DNA of 64,000 nucleotides from Flavobacterium frigoris (GTDB taxonomy: Bacteria > Bacteroidota > Bacteroidia > Flavobacteriales > Flavobacteriaceae), in the NCBI RefSeq assembly GCF_900111075.1, contig NZ_FOFZ01000007.1:1-64000 (forward strand). The letters run 5' to 3'. The notes beneath the pieces were generated by a model. The model was not told the origin of the DNA and did no database searches. It saw nothing but the letters and a program-made list of their open reading frames with translations. Of the stretch, positions 18,201 through 27,785 are shown one piece after another; the stretch's first letter is position 1; each line of letters opens with the position of its first letter. The translations under genes were made by a program, and so were the position numbers.

Positions 18201-19544
18201 CTTCCTGGAAACGGAAAAATAACAAACCGTCTAAAGCAAGATTGGGGATTAAACGATGTTTGGAATGATTTAGTTCTGCCAAGATTCGAACGAATGAATC
18301 AAATAACCAATTCGTCTGATTTTACTTCTTATAATGAGAACCATCAAAAGTTTCTCCCAACTGTTCCGCTCGAACTATCGAAAGGCTTTTCAAAAAAACG
18401 AATTGATCACAGACATCATGCAATGGATGCTTTAGTAATTGCTTGTGCAACTAGAGATCATATTAACTTATTAAATAATGAATCAGCAAAATCGGATTCA
18501 AAGAGATATGATCTGAATCGTAAGCTCCGCAAGTTTGAGAAAGTTGCTTATAATGATTCTAGAATTGGAGAAAGAATCGAACGTGAAGTTGCTAAAGATT
18601 TTTTAAAACCTTGGGGTACTTTTACTAATGATGCTAAAAAAGAACTAGGAAATATTGTCATTAGTTTTAAGCAAAATCTCCGAGTGATAAATAAAGCGAC
18701 AAATTATTATGAAAAATGGGTTGATAAAAATGGAGAACTGACAAAAGAAAATGTAAAACAGGAAGGTGTAAATTGGGCAATTCGAAAACCGTTGCATAAA
18801 GAGACTGTTTCAGGAAAGATAAAATTGGACAGAATAAAAGTAGCAAAGGGCAAAATTTTGACAGCAACGCGAAAAATGCTTGATACTTCTTTTAATGAAA
18901 AAGTAATAGCTACAATCACAGACACAGGAATTCAGAAAATTTTACTCAATTATTTGCGACATAAAGAAGGCAATTCTGAGATAGCATTTTCTCCTGAAGG
19001 AGTGGAAGAAATGAACCTTAATATCAGTCATTTTAATGATGGAAAAGATCATCAACCTATTCTAAAGGTTAGGGTTTTTGAGCAGGGAAGCAAGTTCATT
19101 TTGGGGGAGACAGGTAATAAAACTGACAAATATGTTGAAGCAGCAAAGGGCACTAACTTATTTTTTGCTGTTTATGCTGATAATAATGGGAAAAGAAACT
19201 TTCAGACGATTCCTTTAAATTTGGTAGTAGAAAGACAAAAACAAGGTTTAAACTCAGTTCCGGAAGAAAATGACAAGGGTGAGAAGCTGCTTTTTACTTT
19301 ATCGCCGAATGATTTGGTTTGTTTGTCAGAAATAGAAAGCTTCAAAGAACAAGATCTATACAAAGTTGTTAGTTTTAGTGGAAGCCAACTATTTTTTATT
19401 AAACATAATATGGCTGTCTCTATTGTTAACAAAATAGAATTTTCCGCACTGAATAAAATGGAAAGATCTGTTGATGGTATTATGATTAAAGATATATGCG
19501 TAAAATTAGAGGTGGACCGACTTGGTAACATTTCAAAAGCCTAA
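15234..19544 (+). CDS. cas9: Type II-C CRISPR-associated endonuclease Cas9
   Basis: RNA-guided DNA nuclease of 1,436 residues. All catalytic parts are present: RuvC-I LGLDLGTNSIGWAL (Asp13), an Arg-rich bridge helix RRLRERHLLRRERLH (about 70-84), RuvC-II FDEIHVELGRD (Glu748), HNH EYEIEHIIPQSRYFDDS (His870), and RuvC-III DHRHHAMDA (His1062, Asp1065). The length is typical of Bacteroidota II-C enzymes and longer than Neisseria Cas9. A second in-frame ATG at 15246 (MSKN) is an equally good start. The cas1 gene starts four bases after the stop; no csn2 or cas4 is present, consistent with subtype II-C. Confidence 0.98.
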   Translation: MLKIMSKNILGLDLGTNSIGWALVKQDFKNKEGEILGMGSRIIPMSQDIIGDFGKGNSISQTADRTAYRGVRRLRERHLLRRERLHRVLHILNFLPKHYDQQIDFIQRLGKFKRDFEPKIAYFENEFLFKESFNEMLEDFKVHQPGFLLNKKGENSLVPYDWTIYYLRKKALTQKIEKEELSWIILNFNQKRGYYQLRGEEEEESPNKLVEFHSLRIVDVVADEQKNNKGEFWYSLQLENGWVYRRSSKIPLDDWKNKVRDFIVSTDLNDDGTEKIGKDGNVKRSFRAPSPDDWTLMKKKTEQEIKESDKTVGTFIYDHLLAHPKQKIKGQLVRTIERKFYKEELHKILSKQAEFHNEFKDSSVLNDCACELYRSNHLHQKMIASKDLLYLFINDIIFYQRPLRSQKSNIGTCSLEFRVSKDEKGQEIVRPLKVIAKSNPYYQEFRLRQWIQNLSIYRKNDDVNVTRDFWDSIEDLEKLFEFLNQRKEIEQKFLIKFLLENQDFKGKALTAEIEKYRWNYVQDKKYPCNETRHMIQSRLDKVRSTSDGFLTFEKEMALWHLIYSVTDKIEYEKALKTFSKKNGLEMETFVDAFKKIPPFNSDYGSYSEKAIKNLLPLLRFGKTWSWESINTDAQSRIDKIITGEFDENIKTQIREKAEKYKLNKEKDFQNLPLWLAQYIMYGRHSEAALAGKWTSVKDLEDFIKDFKQHSLRNPIVEQIITETLRVVQDIWKKYGKGAANFFDEIHVELGRDMKNTADERKSITNIVTDNENTNLRIKLLLAEMSSDIAVDNVRAYSPMQAEILKIYEDGILKSDIEIEEDILKISKTAQPSSSELRRYKLWLEQKYKSPYTGQIIPLNKLFTSEYEIEHIIPQSRYFDDSFSNKIICESAVNKLKDNQIGLEFIKNFHGYKMPNGTKIFEIDEYENFVKLHYNKNRSKRNKLLMDDIPEKMIERQLNDTRYISKYISNLLSNIVRSDVNDDGYNSKNILPGNGKITNRLKQDWGLNDVWNDLVLPRFERMNQITNSSDFTSYNENHQKFLPTVPLELSKGFSKKRIDHRHHAMDALVIACATRDHINLLNNESAKSDSKRYDLNRKLRKFEKVAYNDSRIGERIEREVAKDFLKPWGTFTNDAKKELGNIVISFKQNLRVINKATNYYEKWVDKNGELTKENVKQEGVNWAIRKPLHKETVSGKIKLDRIKVAKGKILTATRKMLDTSFNEKVIATITDTGIQKILLNYLRHKEGNSEIAFSPEGVEEMNLNISHFNDGKDHQPILKVRVFEQGSKFILGETGNKTDKYVEAAKGTNLFFAVYADNNGKRNFQTIPLNLVVERQKQGLNSVPEENDKGEKLLFTLSPNDLVCLSEIESFKEQDLYKVVSFSGSQLFFIKHNMAVSIVNKIEFSALNKMERSVDGIMIKDICVKLEVDRLGNISKA

Positions 19545-19548
19545 TAAT

Positions 19549-20774
<1,226 letters not shown>

Positions 20775-20898
20775 GTCATTTATTTCTATAAAAGCCCACT
20801 TAGGCACAGAGGAAATCTGTTGTTTTAGGTCAGATTACATCGGACTCTAGTAAAATGAGAGACCATCAAAATAAAATTACGGCCGTAGTACAATTGAA

Positions 20899-20934
20899 AA
20901 ATGCCTGGGAACAATTGTTCTATCAGGCATTTTT
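20899..20934. terminator. Bidirectional terminator between cas2 and the array
   Basis: AAAAATGCCTG and CAGGCATTTTTT form a stem that can be extended by an inner GAACAATTGTTC palindrome. The symmetrical A and T tracts mean it can end the plus-strand cas operon and also the minus-strand array transcript arriving from the right. Confidence 0.8.
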
Positions 20935-20994
20935 TAGTTTTTTTACTTTTGTAGATTTCCTTCTCAATCCTCTATTTTATTGAGAAATTCTGAG

Positions 20995-23524
20995 GTTGGA
21001 ACCATATTTTATAAATCTACAAAAATTTGAAAGGAATTCACAACATAAATCTGTTGGTGGTATTACTTTTCTTTGTTGGAACCATATTTTATAAATCTAC
21101 AAAAATTTGAAAGGAATTCACAACGGTATAATATCCTTGTATTGATTTAAAGTAGTTGGAACCATATTTTATAAATCTACAAAAATTTGAAAGGAATTCA
21201 CAACCGAAGGGGTGTCCATTAAAGAGAATTTCGAGTTGGAACCATATTTTATAAATCTACAAAAATTTGAAAGGAATTCACAACTATCCTAAGATTCATG
21301 TTATAAGGTGGTGAGTTGGAACCATATTTTATAAATCTACAAAAATTTGAAAGGAATTCACAACATAAAATCGTTGGCACTTATTAAACGATCAGTTGGA
21401 ACCATATTTTATAAATCTACAAAAATTTGAAAGGAATTCACAACAGATGTTGCTGTGAAGCAAGAAACTGCATTGTTGGAACCATATTTTATAAATCTAC
21501 AAAAATTTGAAAGGAATTCACAACCATTTGACGCTTTTATATTTTCAAACCTAAGTTGGAACCATATTTTATAAATCTACAAAAATTTGAAAGGAATTCA
21601 CAACCATCGCAATAACATTCAGCCATTCCTTATCGTTGGAACCATATTTTATAAATCTACAAAAATTTGAAAGGAATTCACAACGGGTATGAGTAGAGTT
21701 ACCACAATAGACATGTTGGAACCATATTTTATAAATCTACAAAAATTTGAAAGGAATTCACAACAACATAGGAATGTTTCCAGAAACTAGACCAGTTGGA
21801 ACCATATTTTATAAATCTACAAAAATTTGAAAGGAATTCACAACATAAAATGAATGATATTTGCAAAAATCTTAGTTGGAACCATATTTTATAAATCTAC
21901 AAAAATTTGAAAGGAATTCACAACAAGCAATTAATTTTGGAAAGTGAGGGCGACGTTGGAACCATATTTTATAAATCTACAAAAATTTGAAAGGAATTCA
22001 CAACAAGGTTTTAGAAATAGCTAGTAAATCAACGGTTGGAACCATATTTTATAAATCTACAAAAATTTGAAAGGAATTCACAACGAAACTGGCAACTTAA
22101 ATTCAGTTGCTAATGTTGGAACCATATTTTATAAATCTACAAAAATTTGAAAGGAATTCACAACGACCAAACGGTCGGAAATCCACGCGCCATAGTTGGA
22201 ACCATATTTTATAAATCTACAAAAATTTGAAAGGAATTCACAACAGAGCGATTTGCTAACTCTGAATTTTTATTGTTGGAACCATATTTTATAAATCTAC
22301 AAAAATTTGAAAGGAATTCACAACATAAAGCAAAGTGCAAATAAAGAGCACCATGTTGGAACCATATTTTATAAATCTACAAAAATTTGAAAGGAATTCA
22401 CAACCCAAGATACAATCTACAATAACCATAATTCGTTGGAACCATATTTTATAAATCTACAAAAATTTGAAAGGAATTCACAACAGTGAATAGGTTTATA
22501 AACTTCGCATCCACGTTGGAACCATATTTTATAAATCTACAAAAATTTGAAAGGAATTCACAACGAACGCTCATAACTTCCTTTTTTACCTTGCGTTGGA
22601 ACCATATTTTATAAATCTACAAAAATTTGAAAGGAATTCACAACATCAAGTTGAACGTTTAGTTTTTAAAAGTCGTTGGAACCATATTTTATAAATCTAC
22701 AAAAATTTGAAAGGAATTCACAACTATATAGGAGGTGTTGACGCAAAGAACAATGTTGGAACCATATTTTATAAATCTACAAAAATTTGAAAGGAATTCA
22801 CAACTGAATGGATAAGGGTAAATGCTTACGATACGTTGGAACCATATTTTATAAATCTACAAAAATTTGAAAGGAATTCACAACAGTAAATAGGTTTATA
22901 AACTTCGCATCCACGTTGGAACCATATTTTATAAATCTACAAAAATTTGAAAGGAATTCACAACAGGAAAGCATTTTCATTGTTTGTTATTTTTGTTGGA
23001 ACCATATTTTATAAATCTACAAAAATTTGAAAGGAATTCACAACGGAGATAAAAAGCAAAATTTCACATTTGCTGTTGGAACCATATTTTATAAATCTAC
23101 AAAAATTTGAAAGGAATTCACAACTTACTCGTAAGTGATAGTATCTTACAAAAAGTTGGAACCATATTTTATAAATCTACAAAAATTTGAAAGGAATTCA
23201 CAACAACAACTTATCAGATACATTAGCAGTCATTGTTGGAACCATATTTTATAAATCTACAAAAATTTGAAAGGAATTCACAACAGTAATTTCGATGAAC
23301 GGATTAATCAAACTGTTGGAACCATATTTTATAAATCTACAAAAATTTGAAAGGAATTCACAACTCATCGCATCAGCTTTAATAGAATCGGCAAGTTGGA
23401 ACCATATTTTATAAATCTACAAAAATTTGAAAGGAATTCACAACTAGAAAGGGTACATTATCTACAACAATGGTGTTGGAACCATATTTTATAAATCTAC
23501 AAAAATTTGAAAGGAATTCATAAC
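20995..23524 (-). CRISPR. CRISPR array, 32 repeats of 50 bp and 31 spacers of 30 bp
   Basis: Repeats recur with an exact 80-bp period from 20995 to 23475, so every spacer is 30 bp. On the plus strand each repeat begins GTTGGAACCATATTTTATAA and ends TTTGAAAGGAATTCACAAC. The copies appear identical except the last (23475-23524), which reads CATAAC instead of CACAAC at its end. The tracrRNA anti-repeat pairs with the segment GTTGTGAATTCCTTTCAA, the start of the repeat on the minus strand, so crRNAs must be read from the minus strand. Fifty bases is long for type II repeats. Confidence 0.98.
22485..22914 (-). repeat. Near-identical spacer pair (19 and 24)
   Basis: Spacers at 22485-22514 and 22885-22914 differ by a single base (AGTGAATAGG versus AGTAAATAGG at their plus-strand starts) and are five units apart. 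They probably came from homologous positions of two related phages or escape variants. Confidence 0.9.
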
Positions 23525-23667
23525 GGTATATGTATAGTGAAATGTTTTACATTAAGTGAAATTATCATTTAATTCATTTATTTCGAATTTATTTTAAAAT
23601 ATATTTATGTGAACTTATTCTATTAATCCCTTTTCATAAAGGTAAATTGGATTAAGTAATTTAACTG
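23525..23667. other. A/T-rich flank of the array
   Basis: The 143 bases between the last repeat and the AbiE operator are very A/T-rich and contain no gene. If the array is transcribed leftwards from an external promoter, it should lie here, but no exact TAnnTTTG element on the minus strand was found. Confidence 0.4.
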
Positions 23668-23706
23668 TTATTTGTAACAAATTTTTTCTATATTTGTTAC
23701 AAATAA
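23668..23706. promoter_or_regulatory. AbiE operator-promoter: 15-bp perfect inverted repeat
   Basis: TTATTTGTAACAAAT (23668-23682) and ATTTGTTACAAATAA (23692-23706) are perfect inverted repeats separated by nine bases. The right arm overlaps TATATTTG (23689-23696), an exact -7 element, 22 bases before the antitoxin ATG. AbiEi antitoxins are known to autorepress by binding inverted repeats at their promoters, so this is very probably the operator. Confidence 0.8.
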
Positions 23707-23717
23707 TACTGTTTTTA

Positions 23718-24317
23718 ATGGCTCAAAGTGTTGATAAAAATATAAGAACTAAGATTTTAAAAATAAAACGAGGGAGTTTGTTGTTTCCAGAAGATTTTAG
23801 CAAATTAGGGTCTTCAGAAGCAGTACGTTTGGTATTGCATCGTCTTGAAAAAGAAAAAATAATTACTAGAATAGCACAAGGTATTTACGTGAGGCCAAAA
23901 ATAAGTCAGTATATTGGCGAGGTATTACCTTCAGCGGAAGAGGTAGCTTTAGGCATTGCAAAAAGAGATCGAGTTAAAATTGTCCCTACAGGTGTTTACG
24001 CATTAAACGCACTTGGTTTAAGCACGCAAGTGCCTATGAACTTAGTATATCTCACAGATGGTGCTCCAAGAGTAATTAAAATAGGTAAACGAACTATTAA
24101 GTTTAAAAAAACAACTCCTAAAAATTTATTGGCAAAAGGAGAAATTAGTAGTCTAGTTTTACAAGCTTTAAGAGAAATTGGTATAGATAAAATTACCATT
24201 GATGAAGAAAAAATGATAATAGAATTACTTAAAAAAGAGAAAAAGAGCAACTTAATACATGATATTACATTAGCTCCCGTTTGGATACAAAAAATCATGA
24301 AAAAAGCAGACCAATGA
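23718..24317 (+). CDS. AbiEi-like antitoxin / DUF6088 transcriptional regulator
   Basis: Antitoxin half of a type IV toxin-antitoxin pair. The 199-residue protein has an N-terminal winged helix (about 10-60: RGSLLFPEDFSKLGS, AVRLVLHRLEKEKIITRIAQGIY) followed by the AbiEi C-terminal region (PSAEEVALGIAKRD, PTGVYALNALGLSTQVP, VYLTDGAPRVIKIGKRTIKF). The ATG at 23718 is chosen over a TTG at 23694 that lies within the operator. The stop overlaps the toxin start by four bases. Known AbiEi proteins neutralise AbiEii and repress the operon. It sits directly beyond the CRISPR array. Confidence 0.88.
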   Translation: MAQSVDKNIRTKILKIKRGSLLFPEDFSKLGSSEAVRLVLHRLEKEKIITRIAQGIYVRPKISQYIGEVLPSAEEVALGIAKRDRVKIVPTGVYALNALGLSTQVPMNLVYLTDGAPRVIKIGKRTIKFKKTTPKNLLAKGEISSLVLQALREIGIDKITIDEEKMIIELLKKEKKSNLIHDITLAPVWIQKIMKKADQ

Positions 24318-25336
24318 CAAAAATAAGTTTTCATAACCTTCCCGAAATTGAAAAAATAAATATAATACAGCAAGTCAGTAATATTCAAGGGCTAGCTCCT
24401 TTTGCGGTAGAAAAAGATTGGTGGGTTGTACAAACATTAGCTGTTATTTTTGAAATGCAAGTTGGAGAGCATTTGGTTTTCAAAGGTGGAACTTCATTAA
24501 GTAAAGCTTGGAATCTAATAGATCGTTTTTCGGAAGATGTTGATTTGGCTATCGATAGGAAATTTTTAGGTTTTGAAGGTAGACTTTCAAAAAAGCAAAT
24601 TACGGCTTTAAGGAAGTCGGCGAATAATTATATTTCTGAAATTTTTTATATTGAATTACAATCGGAATTCATAAAGAAAGGATTTCTAGGTTTGAGGTGG
24701 GAAATCATAAAAACAATTGAATCTGATCAAGATCCTGTTATAATTAATCTCTATTATCCTCATAGTATTGATATGCCAGGATATATATTACCGAGAGTTC
24801 AAATAGAAATAGGGTGTCGGTCACTTAGAGAGCCTTTTAGCAAACAAAAAATTACTTCTTTAATAACTGCTCAATTTCCTGATGCTGTATTTTCTGAAGG
24901 ACTGTGTAGTATTCCAACGGTAAATCCGGAGCGAACATTTTTGGAGAAAATATTTTTACTTCACGAAGAATTCAGTAAGCCTAAAGGCAAAATAAGATTT
25001 GAAAGATTGAGTAGGCATCTTTATGATGTATGTCAATTGTCAAGGACAGATTTTGCAGGAACAGCATTACACAACAAAGAGCTATATGAAACAATCGTAC
25101 AGCATCGTCTTAAGTTTACGAAAATAGGGGATGTTGATTATAATTTGCACCAACCTCAGACTATCAATATTATTCCTTCTGATTCAATTATTGAGTATTG
25201 GAAAGCAGATTATGAAACTATGCAAGAACAAATGATTTATGGAGATTCTCCTTCATTCGAAACCATTATTTTAGAATTATTAGAACTCCAAAACAAAATT
25301 AATAGTCTTGATTGGAGGATTGACATAGTAAAATAA
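24314..25336 (+). CDS. AbiEii/AbiGii-family nucleotidyltransferase toxin
   Basis: Toxin of the type IV pair, 340 residues from the ATG at 24314 (overlapping the antitoxin stop). The nucleotidyltransferase signature is clear: FAVEKDWWVVQTL, LVFKGGTSLSKAWNLIDRFSEDVDLAI (Gly-Gly-Thr-Ser then Asp-x-Asp), a further Glu in PRVQIEIGCRSLREPF, and PERTFLEKIFLLHEE with the conserved Lys. Family members transfer nucleotides to targets such as tRNA acceptor ends, slowing growth or aborting phage infection. The target here is unknown. Confidence 0.92.
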   Translation: MTKISFHNLPEIEKINIIQQVSNIQGLAPFAVEKDWWVVQTLAVIFEMQVGEHLVFKGGTSLSKAWNLIDRFSEDVDLAIDRKFLGFEGRLSKKQITALRKSANNYISEIFYIELQSEFIKKGFLGLRWEIIKTIESDQDPVIINLYYPHSIDMPGYILPRVQIEIGCRSLREPFSKQKITSLITAQFPDAVFSEGLCSIPTVNPERTFLEKIFLLHEEFSKPKGKIRFERLSRHLYDVCQLSRTDFAGTALHNKELYETIVQHRLKFTKIGDVDYNLHQPQTINIIPSDSIIEYWKADYETMQEQMIYGDSPSFETIILELLELQNKINSLDWRIDIVK

Positions 25337-25453
25337 AAATAATTTATTATAATGTCTACTAGATTTTATGATTTTCAAGAGAGTGACTGTGCTTATATCA
25401 TTAGTTCGAAATCTTATAATATCAAAAGGTGTTTTAGAAATTGTATGCTATTT
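25337..25453. other. Junction between the AbiE pair and the mobilization genes
   Basis: An open frame of 37 codons (25352-25465, plus strand, MSTRFYDFQESDC) starts here and runs into the 3' end of the relaxase gene. It may be the start of a gene truncated when the mobile element arrived, or chance. No att repeat was recognised. Confidence 0.3.
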
Positions 25454-26728
25454 TCAATTATCTGACAGCCCCTTTCTTTTTTTCTTTCTTCTTCTATTTT
25501 TCAGTTGGTTTGGCAAATAATCTGTAGCATATTCTGCTTGAATGAGCATATCCAATACTTTCACCAAATCAGGAATAGTGAGTGAATCTTTTTGCTGTTG
25601 AAGGTGATGAAATAATGATTCCTTAGAGGGAAGTTTTTCATGACTCTGATTTCTTTTTTCGTCACCAGTTATTTTTAATCCGCAACGTTCTTGAATCGCC
25701 TTCGCACTGTATTCTTTCCCTAAACTACTACCATTAAAAACACTTTTAGTCTTGTGGTCAACATAGGTAATACCATAAAGTAGGCCTTCTGCACTTTTTC
25801 GAAACACAGTATAAATTCCTTCTTTTTCCAAATATTTTGCCAGTTGGTTTGTTGACATTGTTCGCTCCTTTAGTAGTGCAATATCAATTGCGTTTTTTAG
25901 CCGTATTTTGTCCGGTATTCTTCTAACTTCATTATGCTTAAATTTTTCTTCTAGAAATTTTAAAGTTGGTTTACTATAAAAATCACTTGCTTTAATTGGA
26001 ACTCCAATTGGTTTGCCTTGTTCATCCAGAATTCGGTATACCAATCCATTTGTTAAAAATATTTTTGAATTCTCGCTGCCTCGATCAGCCATTACATTAT
26101 ACTGTTTTAGAACTGTATTTAGTTCAGGAATACTTGCGTACTTGTATTGGTTGAGAACGGCATTCAAAACGTTCGATATGGCCTTCTTTGTTTCCATGCG
26201 ACCATACTGAATCTTACCTACAGCAATAGGCTGCAATATAAATTCCTCTTTCTTTTTTCTTCCTTCCGCTTTAACGAGTCCAAAGAGTTCTTCAATTTCT
26301 TTACGGGCAGGTTCGGATTTCCGTATTCCCAAATGGTGTAAATCAATCCGCTTACCATCCCTCTCAATATTTATGGTTACAACATGTAGGTGAGGGTGTC
26401 CTGCATCGCGATGTTGGTATACTAAATATGGTTGTTTTCCAAAACCGATTTTCTCCATATAAGTATTGGCAATAGCTATTAGCTTTTCTTTGGAATGATT
26501 TTCTGATGGATCAAAATTTAGGGAAATATGCACACTATTCCGTTTTGCATTTTCGTTTAATTCTATTTGTTTTATAAAACGGTTTAGCTTTAAAGCATCA
26601 CTCATTTTGTCAACATCGACAGGATAGTTTCCTGCCGAGATACACTCAGCTACACCAACTTTAACTTTGTTCTCATTGTAGTTAAAAATACTGCGGATTG
26701 AATGGCTAGTTTTTATGATTGTAACCAT
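25454..26728 (-). CDS. Relaxase / mobilization nuclease (MobB type)
   Basis: Nicks oriT and pilots DNA during conjugative mobilization. The 424-residue protein has the relaxase core in its first 200 residues: SAGNYPVDVDKMSDALKLN, HISLNFDPSENHSKEKLIAIANTYMEKIGF, and the metal-binding three-His motif HRDAGHPHLHVVTINIERDG. YLVYQHRDAG precedes it as in Bacteroides MobB-like proteins. A basic C-terminus (KNRRRKKKRKG) is likely DNA-binding. The start lies 16 bases inside the upstream MobC-like gene, so the two are cotranslated. Confidence 0.92.
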   Translation of the reverse strand: MVTIIKTSHSIRSIFNYNENKVKVGVAECISAGNYPVDVDKMSDALKLNRFIKQIELNENAKRNSVHISLNFDPSENHSKEKLIAIANTYMEKIGFGKQPYLVYQHRDAGHPHLHVVTINIERDGKRIDLHHLGIRKSEPARKEIEELFGLVKAEGRKKKEEFILQPIAVGKIQYGRMETKKAISNVLNAVLNQYKYASIPELNTVLKQYNVMADRGSENSKIFLTNGLVYRILDEQGKPIGVPIKASDFYSKPTLKFLEEKFKHNEVRRIPDKIRLKNAIDIALLKERTMSTNQLAKYLEKEGIYTVFRKSAEGLLYGITYVDHKTKSVFNGSSLGKEYSAKAIQERCGLKITGDEKRNQSHEKLPSKESLFHHLQQQKDSLTIPDLVKVLDMLIQAEYATDYLPNQLKNRRRKKKRKGLSDN

Positions 26729-27108
26729 CTGTCCGAAATTTTTTGAATGTGTTTTTTGATTTCTTCTACTTTGTTGAAAAGGATTTTTTTATCCAGATCA
26801 AAGCTAATTATCCAGTTCCTGAATTCAGGAATCTGCTGCAAAGTGTGTAGTTTTTTTACAGCTTGATTAATATTGGTTCCAATGGCGTTCAGCTCATTGT
26901 GGAGTACTATAGTTTCTTCCATAAAATCGTCCAGCGATTGGTTGCGATAGGTAGTTACAATTGACTTATCGAAAAGGTGCTTACGGACGTAGTCACTTAA
27001 TTTTCGGCACGTACTGGCTTTCCATTTGCGTTCAATTTTTGCATATTCTTCGGGAGTTAGGCGCAGCCCTATTATGCGCGTCCTGTTTGAATTCTCGGCT
27101 TCCATCAT
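26713..27108 (-). CDS. Relaxosome accessory protein (MobA/MobC-like)
   Basis: A 131-residue protein with an N-terminal ribbon-helix-helix-type region (RTRIIGLRLTPEEYAKIERK) and the motif NAIGTNINQAVKKLHTL characteristic of mobilization accessory proteins. It helps the relaxase to bind oriT. It lies between the oriT-like hairpins and the relaxase gene, overlapping the latter by 16 bases. The annotated start, ATG at 27108, directly precedes a second Met. Confidence 0.9.
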   Translation of the reverse strand: MMEAENSNRTRIIGLRLTPEEYAKIERKWKASTCRKLSDYVRKHLFDKSIVTTYRNQSLDDFMEETIVLHNELNAIGTNINQAVKKLHTLQQIPEFRNWIISFDLDKKILFNKVEEIKKHIQKISDRWLQS

Positions 27109-27181
27109 CTATCATTTTCATTGTTTTCAAACTCTTTTTATCCTTTCAGTGTCACTGCCCACGAGTTCCGAGTGTGGGGCA

Positions 27182-27238
27182 GCAAGATCCGGTTGTTTAA
27201 CAACCGTTCATCTTGCCAATTGCAGGAACGTTGCAATT
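27182..27238. other. Probable oriT: two adjacent hairpins
   Basis: The first hairpin has an outer arm GCAAGAT (27182-27188) / ATCTTGC (27210-27216) and an inner arm CGGTTGTT / AACAACCG with a one-base loop. The second is AATTGCA (27218-27224) / TGCAATT (27232-27238). They lie just upstream of the relaxosome genes, the standard oriT position, and are GC-richer than their surroundings. The nick site is not identified. Confidence 0.65.
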
Positions 27239-27785
27239 TCTTAGCTTTTTAAAGGATTGAGGCTAATTTAAAGCGAATACTCGAAATAAACAATCATAGC
27301 TATATTTCGGCTAGGATAGCACTTCGATAAATGAAAGGAGATAGCAGTACTTGAATCAGTCAGACTGCCCGTAAATTTTTCAAAAGAAAAAGAAAAAAAA
27401 GAAAGCAGTAAAAAATTGGATATACATCAATCGTAGTGCTATAAGTCCCGAAGGGTGGCACAGCGAAGAATGAGTGGTGACATTATGGGCACGTAGTTGA
27501 TGAATGTCCAATACCTTGGTTGACCTTTTTATGATTTTTTATCGAGATGTTTTTAACGTCTTTAAGGTATATTAAAGCTGTAGGAATATTTATTTTAGGG
27601 GTCTTTGAAAGTGTACGCTCCCTTGTGCCAATATAGAAGAAAATGTTCCTAAATAATTATTAGATCTTGAATAATGGAGCGTACTTTTTCAAAAGAATAT
27701 ATTTTAATTAATGTTCAAAATTCTGACTGTTTTCAGGAAGGTTTCTGAACATGATTTGAAAAAAATTACCGCAATCAAAAATCAT
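27239..27785. other. Non-coding stretch upstream of oriT
   Basis: No gene is visible. A 9-bp inverted repeat, GTACGCTCC (27613-27621) / GGAGCGTAC (27676-27684), flanked by A-rich and T-rich sequence, encloses 54 bases and could be a short insertion remnant or an RNA stem. Around 27,430-27,500 the sequence CCCGAAGGGTGGCAC forms a local GC-rich patch. Confidence 0.45.

Noticed and set aside
22245..22274. Spacer 16 could encode ERFANSEF, reminiscent of the ERFA stretch in the resident MuA protein
   Set aside because: Only four residues are shared and the nucleotide sequences differ, so a match to a Mu-like transposase cannot be claimed without a search.
20995..23524. A promoter inside each CRISPR repeat
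   Set aside because: The minus-strand repeat contains TTTTTG and TATAAAATATGG but no TAnnTTTG element at the right spacing, so no claim is made.
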